Positions 36,385 to 41,691 of a stretch of DNA of 41,691 bases are shown one piece after another (positions within the stretch are counted from its first letter, which is position 1; every line of letters starts with the position of its first letter). The notes beneath the pieces are model-generated. The model was not told where the DNA came from. It saw only the letters and a program-made list of their open reading frames with translations, and ran no database searches. Origin of the DNA: Rhodothermales bacterium (GTDB lineage: Bacteria > Bacteroidota > Rhodothermia > Rhodothermales > JABDKH01); the NCBI GenBank assembly GCA_028284545.1, contig JANQRN010000018.1:1-41691 (forward strand), written 5' to 3'. Made by a program: the position numbers and the translations under genes.

Positions 36385-36954
36385 TCAGTCAACAGAGATA
36401 AGTCCGTCGCTGGTGGCCTTTAGAATCGCTGCTACGTGTGTTGCGTGCGCAAGTTCACCCGACGCGATCAGTCCATCGAGCTCGCGTATGGGTACGACTA
36501 CCACCTCCAACTCCTCGCTAGGGTCGGGTTTTGGGTCTTCAACTTGGACCGCACCCTGGGCGACCACTATGTGACCGGCGTTTGTGATGCGAGAAGGATC
36601 CGCGTATAGCTTTCCCATTGGAACGAAGTTCTCGGCCCGATAGCCCGTCTCCTCGACCAACTCCCGTTGCGCCGCGTCGAGCACGCTCTCATCCGGCTCA
36701 ATCGCCCCGGCTGGTAGCTCCAGGGACACCCGATCGACAGCATGTCGAAACTGACGTACCAGTACTATCGCGGGTTCACCGACGTGTGACTTGACGGGGC
36801 ATATGATGCAAACCCAATCTGGCATCTCGAGAACGTGATACTCCTCGAGCTCGACACCGTTGGGCAGCACGACATGATCCCGGCGAAGTCTCATCCACCA
36901 TCGCTCGAGTAGGTATTCTTGGGTCTTGACCAACCAGGGTCCGGGCATAGGCAC
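36385..36954 (-). CDS. Nudix hydrolase, ADP-ribose pyrophosphatase type
   Basis: A 189-residue Nudix hydrolase. The Nudix box GAIEPDESVLDAAQRELVEETGY (about 82-104) has all catalytic residues. The surrounding sequence (LPNGVELEEYHVLEMP, VLVRQFRHAVDRVSLELPAG) is that of ADP-ribose or ADP-sugar pyrophosphatases. A GTG at 36954 and an ATG two codons later (36948) are alternative starts. An exact Bacteroidota -7 element lies upstream. Confidence 0.93.
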   Translation of the reverse strand: MPMPGPWLVKTQEYLLERWWMRLRRDHVVLPNGVELEEYHVLEMPDWVCIICPVKSHVGEPAIVLVRQFRHAVDRVSLELPAGAIEPDESVLDAAQRELVEETGYRAENFVPMGKLYADPSRITNAGHIVVAQGAVQVEDPKPDPSEELEVVVVPIRELDGLIASGELAHATHVAAILKATSDGLISVD

Positions 36955-36985
36955 TCAACGCGGATCGTTGCAAGTCGCGGCGGCA

Positions 36986-36993
36986 CAAAGGTA
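36986..36993 (-). promoter_or_regulatory. Bacteroidota -7 element TACCTTTG upstream of the Nudix gene
   Basis: An exact TAnnTTTG on the minus strand, 32-38 bp before the two possible Nudix starts, is well placed to be the promoter of the four-gene set. No exact -33 TTG is seen at 17-23 bp. Confidence 0.45.
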
Positions 36994-37058
36994 CATCTAC
37001 TGGCCGAGGAACGTGGCTGGCTCCAGCGAGTGAAACCAAAATCTAACGCAAACACACT

Positions 37059-38204
37059 ATGAACGACCTGCAATCCGCCACCGCTGAGACACAAACCGAC
37101 CAGGACTTCCTGCCGATCAACGGGACCGACTATGTTGAGTTCTTTGTCGGGAATGCCAAGCAGGCGGCATACTTCTACAAGCAGGCGCTGGGATTCGAAA
37201 TCGCGGCGTATCGTGGACTCGAGACGGGTGCCACAGACGTAGTCAGCTACTTGCTTACGCAGGACAAGATCCGCTTTGTCTTCACGAGTGCATTGCGCTC
37301 CGACAGCGAGGAGGGAAAGCGCGTGGGCAAGCACGTGATGGCCCACGGGGACGGTATCCGCGACATTGCCCTCTGGGTTGATGACGCCGAAAAGAGCTTC
37401 AATGAAACGATGGCGCGGGGTGCCACCGCCGTTGCAGAGCCGCGGCGGATCGAGGATGAGCATGGTGCCGTTGTAACGGCCTCAATCGCAACCTACGGTG
37501 ACACCATTCACACGTTCGTTGAACGGTCAGATTATCGAGGGGTGTTTCTGCCCGGATTCGAAGCGGTCAGCGATTCCGGGCCACCCACCGTGCCTATCGG
37601 GCTGAAGTACGTCGACCATTGCGTCGGTAATGTCGCGCTCGGCGACATGAACAAGTACGTCGCTTTCTACGCCGACGTGCTCGGTTTTCGACAGCTGGTC
37701 TCGTTCGACGACAAGGATATCTCAACGGAATACACCGCGCTGATGTCCAAGGTCATGTCGAACGGTAATGAGAGAATCAAATTCCCTATCAACGAGCCGG
37801 CGAAGGGACGGAAACGTAGTCAGATCGACGAGTATTTGGAGTTCTACGGTGGTGCGGGCGTTCAGCACGTTGCACTGGCGACAGACGACATACTGCACAC
37901 CGTGTCGGAAATGCAGTCGCGGGGCATCGATTTCTTGACCGTTCCGACAACGTACTACGAGGAGTTGGAGGAACGCGTCGGCAAGATCGACGAACCGATC
38001 GACCAGCTGCAACGACTCGGGATTCTCGTGGATCGCGACGACGAGGGCTACCTCTTGCAGATCTTTACCAAACCAGTGCAAGATCGCCCGACGGTCTTTT
38101 ATGAGGTGATCCAGCGCCGTGGCGCGCGCTCCTTCGGGAAAGGAAACTTCAAGGCGCTATTCGAGGCGATAGAGCGCGAACAGGCCCGCCGCGGCACACT
38201 CTGA
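37059..38204 (+). CDS. hppD: 4-hydroxyphenylpyruvate dioxygenase
   Basis: A 381-residue Fe(II) dioxygenase, which turns 4-hydroxyphenylpyruvate into homogentisate in tyrosine breakdown. Two vicinal-oxygen-chelate domains are seen. Predicted iron ligands are His near 187 (YVDHCVGNV), His near 270 (GVQHVALATDD) and Glu near 349 (FYEVIQRRG). The C-terminal FGKGNFKALFEAIEREQ is highly conserved in the family. It is 37 bp upstream of hmgA, which uses its product. Confidence 0.96.
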   Translation: MNDLQSATAETQTDQDFLPINGTDYVEFFVGNAKQAAYFYKQALGFEIAAYRGLETGATDVVSYLLTQDKIRFVFTSALRSDSEEGKRVGKHVMAHGDGIRDIALWVDDAEKSFNETMARGATAVAEPRRIEDEHGAVVTASIATYGDTIHTFVERSDYRGVFLPGFEAVSDSGPPTVPIGLKYVDHCVGNVALGDMNKYVAFYADVLGFRQLVSFDDKDISTEYTALMSKVMSNGNERIKFPINEPAKGRKRSQIDEYLEFYGGAGVQHVALATDDILHTVSEMQSRGIDFLTVPTTYYEELEERVGKIDEPIDQLQRLGILVDRDDEGYLLQIFTKPVQDRPTVFYEVIQRRGARSFGKGNFKALFEAIEREQARRGTL

Positions 38205-38241
38205 TTACCTGTAATCCGCATCACTTTGAACGACTACCTCC

Positions 38242-39414
38242 ATGCCGCACTACTACAAGCTCGGACGCGTTCCTGCGAAGAGACACACACAGTTTCGAAA
38301 AGACGATGGCGGCCTGTATGCAGAGGAGGTCATCGGTGCTGAGGGATTCAGCGGCATCTCGTCAATAGCCTACCACCTGTATCCCCCGACCGTCGTTGAG
38401 CGACTTGAGGAACCCACCAGGTTCGGGCCGACCTACACTGACCTCGACTTCTTGCGCCACCGCCATATACTGGGCTCCGACATCACCTCAGCCGGGGACT
38501 GGCTGGAGAGTCGGCGGTACGTCATGGGAAACGCTGATGTCGCACTTGCGTTGGCAGAACCCACCGAGAATGCCGAGTACTTCTACCGGAATGCCGTTGC
38601 CGACGAGATGGTGTTTATTCACGACGGGTCGGGTACGCTTGAGAGCCCATTCGGCACCGTCGCGTTCGAGCAGGGTGACTATGTACACGTCCCGAGGACG
38701 GTTACGCACCGCTGGCGTTTTGACGCAGGGGTAAAGTCACGAGTACTCGTAATCGAGAGTTTCTCTGAGATCAGGTACCCAAAGCGATACACCAACACCA
38801 GCGGTCAACTGCTGGAACACTCGCCGTTTTGCGAGCGAGACATTCGGCCACCGAGTGATCTGGTGACAATTGACGAGACGGGTGAGTTCGAGGTACGAAT
38901 AGCGAAGCACGGATACCTGCACCCAATATTTCTTCGGCACCACCCATTTGATGTCGTCGGCTGGGACGGATATATGTACCCGTACGCGTTTTCCATCAAG
39001 GACTTCGAACCCATCACGGGTCGGGTACACCAGCCGCCACCCGTGCACCAGAATTTTGCGGGGCGCAATTTTGTGATCTGCTCGTTTGTCCCCCGGAAGT
39101 ACGACTACCACCCGAACGCGATACCGGCCCCCTACAACCACTCCAACATCGATTCGGACGAGGTATTGTACTACGCCGAGGGTGATTTCATGTCGCGCAA
39201 GGGCGTATCAAGGGGTTCATTCACACTCCACCCTGGTGGCATCCCGCACGGCCCGCATCCGGGTACCGTCGAGGCTTCGATCGGGAAGGATGCCACTGCC
39301 GAGCTGGCGGTCATGGTCGACACATTTCGACCACTCCGACTCACCGCAGACGCGCTCGAGGTTGAAGATGAGGACTACATGTACTCCTGGAAGGAGGAGC
39401 ACGTCGCGGGCTAA
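38242..39414 (+). CDS. hmgA: Homogentisate 1,2-dioxygenase
   Basis: A 390-residue cupin dioxygenase that opens the homogentisate ring to maleylacetoacetate. The short bacterial type is recognisable from NFAGRNFVICSFVPRKYDYHP, then NHSNIDSDEVLYY (His near 300, Glu near 307) and HPGGIPHGPHPG (His near 336 and 339), which supply the iron site. It follows hppD directly; the third enzyme of the path (maleylacetoacetate isomerase or fumarylacetoacetase) is not in the window. Its stop overlaps that of the convergent gene (CTAA). Confidence 0.95.
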   Translation: MPHYYKLGRVPAKRHTQFRKDDGGLYAEEVIGAEGFSGISSIAYHLYPPTVVERLEEPTRFGPTYTDLDFLRHRHILGSDITSAGDWLESRRYVMGNADVALALAEPTENAEYFYRNAVADEMVFIHDGSGTLESPFGTVAFEQGDYVHVPRTVTHRWRFDAGVKSRVLVIESFSEIRYPKRYTNTSGQLLEHSPFCERDIRPPSDLVTIDETGEFEVRIAKHGYLHPIFLRHHPFDVVGWDGYMYPYAFSIKDFEPITGRVHQPPPVHQNFAGRNFVICSFVPRKYDYHPNAIPAPYNHSNIDSDEVLYYAEGDFMSRKGVSRGSFTLHPGGIPHGPHPGTVEASIGKDATAELAVMVDTFRPLRLTADALEVEDEDYMYSWKEEHVAG

Positions 39415-40955
39415 GCTGCTTCGCCCGCAGCGCTGTGCGCACGTGCGGGTTGTCGCCTTATGGCCCCTCGCGCCGGGGCGGCGTACACATCGCTGCGGAA
39501 CGAGACCGTCCCTCTTATGCCGATTGCGCGTGTAATCTCCATGCCGATCCACCTTGCAGAGACCTGATCGGGGATCCGCTCAGCCAGCGAGATAGTCTCG
39601 CCTGATGTCATGCGCGCGGCCAGCCGATAGCGTTCCCGCATTCCGATATCAGCGACGGCCGTGACGATGATCTCGTCGACCGAAGCAGAAGTTATTTGAC
39701 GGGTGCGCTGGATGCGGCCGAGATTTCTTCGGAGCGTGATCCAGTTGCGATCAGCGATGAGCCTGCGCTCGATTGCCACAAGGCGAAGTGCTTCGGTCAG
39801 CGGGATGATCGTGAACGCGCCAAGCACGAGCGGGACGATGAAATGGATCTCCTGTCTACCAACAACCGCAGTCGCGGCGGCCCAGAGGATTGCGAACTGG
39901 ATCAGGATCGCTGCGAGCCGTTTCTCGCGGCCGCGGCGGAAGATCAGTGTAAGTTTGCCGCCCCCCGACGACACTTCGATCCCCGGCGCCACCACCGTTC
40001 CCGGATTCGAAACAGCAATTCGTTCAGGCCGATACACAGCGGATACCGGTGAGGTCTGATCGACATCGTCTTCGGCCGCGTGAAAGACCGGGAAGGAAAA
40101 GGTAGCCTTGTAGCCAGCAACGGACTTGTCCTTCGCAGTAACTGAGACCTCCCACACGATGCGATCAGCCGTGTTGCGCACCGATGACTCGGGAACGTCG
40201 TCTGGCATCGTAAACGAAAATGGTACGGCGAGGAATCCGGGGTTTGTCCGTGACTCCACGCCCGAGAAGTCGGCAACATCTCTCCACACGATTATCTCAC
40301 GGCGGGAGCGAGAGTGGCGAACGTCGGGTCGAACCTCGCGCCGGCAGGTTACCGAGACGCGGAACGTGCTGCTGGCGTGTTTGCTGCTGATGCCCGTCTC
40401 AATTACGGCTCCCATCCCTGAGCCAGGGACCACGGGCGACGCCTCAAGTTGTAGGGCGCTTGCGCCAAACCGTCGCCAGGTGACCAGGGACTGCAGGGCA
40501 AGTCCGGCAAGCGCCAGTCCGATAACGGTTGCGACGGGCAGCATCCATCGGATCTCAGGATCCATATCGACCCATTGCTCCCCGGTGAGCAACGCGACCG
40601 CGATCGTGAGTGCGATCCAGAGCGCAGCGACGGCAGTTATGGTAAGCGGAAAAGACTGACCGGCGACTATCCGACCCGACTCCCAGTCTGGCCGCCACTT
40701 CCACGGGACGTTGGGATGCGTTTGGAAGCGATGGAGCACGTCTGACTCACGTCGGCAAAAGCGCCAGGCGGACAGTATCGCCAACAAACCTGCGGCGGTT
40801 GTGGCCATGCCGGCGATTGTGAGTGCGGCGGCCCGCTTGACGTCGCCGTCAACTCCCGCGTTCAGGCCGAGGTACTCCATCCAAGCGCCGGCGGCGATTG
40901 CGACTACTGTTGCGCAGGCAACGACAGCAAGGTATACCCGAAAACGCGGATTCAA
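39411..40955 (-). CDS. Large membrane protein with a DUF3592-like signature
   Basis: A 514-residue protein. Four N-terminal hydrophobic helices (about 8-25, 43-62, 103-124, 139-158) surround a short cytoplasmic or periplasmic segment with HPNVPWKWRPDWESGRI, which resembles the DUF3592-type motif. A large soluble domain rich in beta strands (about 180-330) is followed by a pair of hydrophobic helices (about 350-370 and 376-394) and a polar tail. Start is a TTG with little ribosome-site support, so the true start may differ. Function unknown. Confidence 0.75.
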   Translation of the reverse strand: MNPRFRVYLAVVACATVVAIAAGAWMEYLGLNAGVDGDVKRAAALTIAGMATTAAGLLAILSAWRFCRRESDVLHRFQTHPNVPWKWRPDWESGRIVAGQSFPLTITAVAALWIALTIAVALLTGEQWVDMDPEIRWMLPVATVIGLALAGLALQSLVTWRRFGASALQLEASPVVPGSGMGAVIETGISSKHASSTFRVSVTCRREVRPDVRHSRSRREIIVWRDVADFSGVESRTNPGFLAVPFSFTMPDDVPESSVRNTADRIVWEVSVTAKDKSVAGYKATFSFPVFHAAEDDVDQTSPVSAVYRPERIAVSNPGTVVAPGIEVSSGGGKLTLIFRRGREKRLAAILIQFAILWAAATAVVGRQEIHFIVPLVLGAFTIIPLTEALRLVAIERRLIADRNWITLRRNLGRIQRTRQITSASVDEIIVTAVADIGMRERYRLAARMTSGETISLAERIPDQVSARWIGMEITRAIGIRGTVSFRSDVYAAPARGAIRRQPARAHSAAGEAA

Positions 40956-41369
40956 CGCTCTGCCTGAAGAGTGGGACGGCGATCACCGCTGGTATCGGCT
41001 CGACAAAAACGCGCTTAACGACAATCGCGGGTACGTTTTTCCGGCCACCCGGACAGACAGTTCGTCAATTTTTGTCGAAGCTGCCTCCGGCGCCCAATTT
41101 CCTGCCTTGCAGCGGGTTAGGCAGCCTCCGCGCGCTCTGGCATGCCATTGGCGTGGTCAAAAAGCGCGAATCGCGGATACAAGTACCTCGATCATTCAAT
41201 TGGTCAATTGTGTGTTCTCGGGTCTTTTTGTAGAATCGAATCGCCGTTGCCTCCAAAACGAGTGTTTCGCCCACCCCCACCCGGAGCCTTCTGCTTAATA
41301 ACGGCGCGTTTGCGCCGATACCCTTGCGGTTGTGTCTCTGAATATTGTTTACGGCGAGGAGAACTGTCC
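40956..41369. other. Non-coding region with several repeats
   Basis: About 410 bp with no convincing gene. It holds a 10-bp inverted repeat TCGACAAAAA / TTTTTGTCGA (41000-41009 and 41069-41078); a direct repeat TCAATTG-G-TCAATTG (41196-41210); a TTGTGT-N17-TAGAAT promoter-like pair (41208-41236); and a CGGCGC-GTTT-GCGCCG hairpin (41302-41317). These could belong to promoters of the two divergent genes, but no role is shown. Confidence 0.5.
41208..41236 (+). promoter_or_regulatory. Sigma70-like promoter TTGTGT-N17-TAGAAT
   Basis: A fair -35/-10 pair at ideal 17-bp spacing, 134 bp before the final gene. A TCAATTG direct repeat overlaps the -35, as an operator might. A hairpin follows in the leader. 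Evidence is from consensus only. Confidence 0.35.
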
Positions 41370-41691
41370 ATGAGCTTGACTGACTCGATTGCTCGGTTCG
41401 TGGTGCGCTGTCTGCGCCCAAACAGTGCTCGTGTCCTTGAGTCCGTGAACGATGCTCGAACTGCGCTGGGAATTCCGGTGCTTGAGGAACTACCGGTCGG
41501 CCTTCGTGGCGAGTTTGATCGCTGCCCGCTGGCGCGGGCGCTGCCGGGTGTTGTCGGTGTTGACGGCGTTGCCTTCGCCGTTCCCGATCAGGCTGTCGCG
41601 GTGGCGAACGTTTGGCGCACAACCATCGAGTTCTCGCCGACCGGCGTTTTCATCGCCAAGCTTCCCCGGTCGCTGCGACGCTTCGTCCAGG
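41370..41691 (+). CDS. Partial gene of unknown function at the window edge
   Basis: The first 107 residues of a protein cut by the window end. The ATG at 41370 has a good GGCGAGGAG ribosome site about 9 bases upstream, and the frame has no stop to the edge. The sequence (MSLTDSIARFVVRCLRPN, later VVGVDGVAFAVPDQAVAVANVWRTT) is not recognised. It has no signal peptide or clear TM helix in the visible part. Confidence 0.6.
   Translation, partial: MSLTDSIARFVVRCLRPNSARVLESVNDARTALGIPVLEELPVGLRGEFDRCPLARALPGVVGVDGVAFAVPDQAVAVANVWRTTIEFSPTGVFIAKLPRSLRRFVQ

Overview
The window is about 41.7 kb of densely packed bacterial chromosome with moderately high GC. It holds roughly 38 protein genes and no rRNA, tRNA, insertion sequence, prophage or CRISPR array that I can see. 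Gene content suggests an aerobic, heterotrophic, Gram-negative member of the Bacteroidota/Rhodothermota: many lipoproteins with an L-x-G-C type lipobox, a SUF-only Fe-S pathway, a DUF6503-like lipoprotein, weak or absent Shine-Dalgarno sites, and Bacteroidota-type TAnnTTTG -7 elements in several intergenic gaps. This assignment is inference; no marker rRNA is present.

Layout. 1-4.3 kb: a hybrid histidine kinase and Lon protease. 4.3-8.9 kb: two small minus-strand genes (one with a Lys/Arg-rich histone-like tail), the ribosome-assembly GTPase RsgA, and topoisomerase I with a long Lys-rich tail. 8.9-13.9 kb: a small membrane protein, then a minus-strand fixA-fixB-fixC-fixX-gcdH operon. This operon encodes a complete route from an acyl-CoA (probably glutaryl-CoA) through ETF and an ETF:quinone oxidoreductase to the quinone pool. 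A perfect 15-bp palindrome lies over its likely promoter. 14.1-16.8 kb: an outer-membrane-like protein, HemW and two tandem DUF192 lipoproteins. 16.8-23.0 kb: an A-type Fe-S carrier divergent from sufB-C-D-S and a fused sufE-sufT gene.

23.0-26.4 kb (minus strand): HU, a zinc-ribbon/TPR membrane protein, ModA, ModB and a TPM-domain membrane protein, tightly packed, with no modC in sight. 26.5-30.3 kb: a DUF6503-like lipoprotein and phosphoenolpyruvate carboxylase behind a leader with two hairpins. 30.3-33.1 kb: a PilB/GspE-type secretion ATPase divergent from a TM/coiled-coil protein. 33.1-37.0 kb (minus strand): Nudix hydrolase, lipoprotein, AcuI/YhdH-like reductase and DAO-type oxidase. 37.1-39.4 kb: HPPD and homogentisate dioxygenase, two successive steps of tyrosine breakdown. 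39.4-41.7 kb: a membrane protein with a DUF3592-like signature, about 410 bp of repeat-containing non-coding DNA, and the start of an unrecognised gene cut by the window edge.

Most of the window is core housekeeping. The least ordinary items are the SufE-SufT fusion, the FixABCX/acyl-CoA dehydrogenase operon with its operator-like palindrome, the PhaF/PhaI-like small gene pair, the HU-TPR-ModAB-TPM operon without an ATPase gene, and several unexplained inverted repeats in promoter regions. I found no convincing defence system, biosynthetic cluster or wholly new multi-gene machine.
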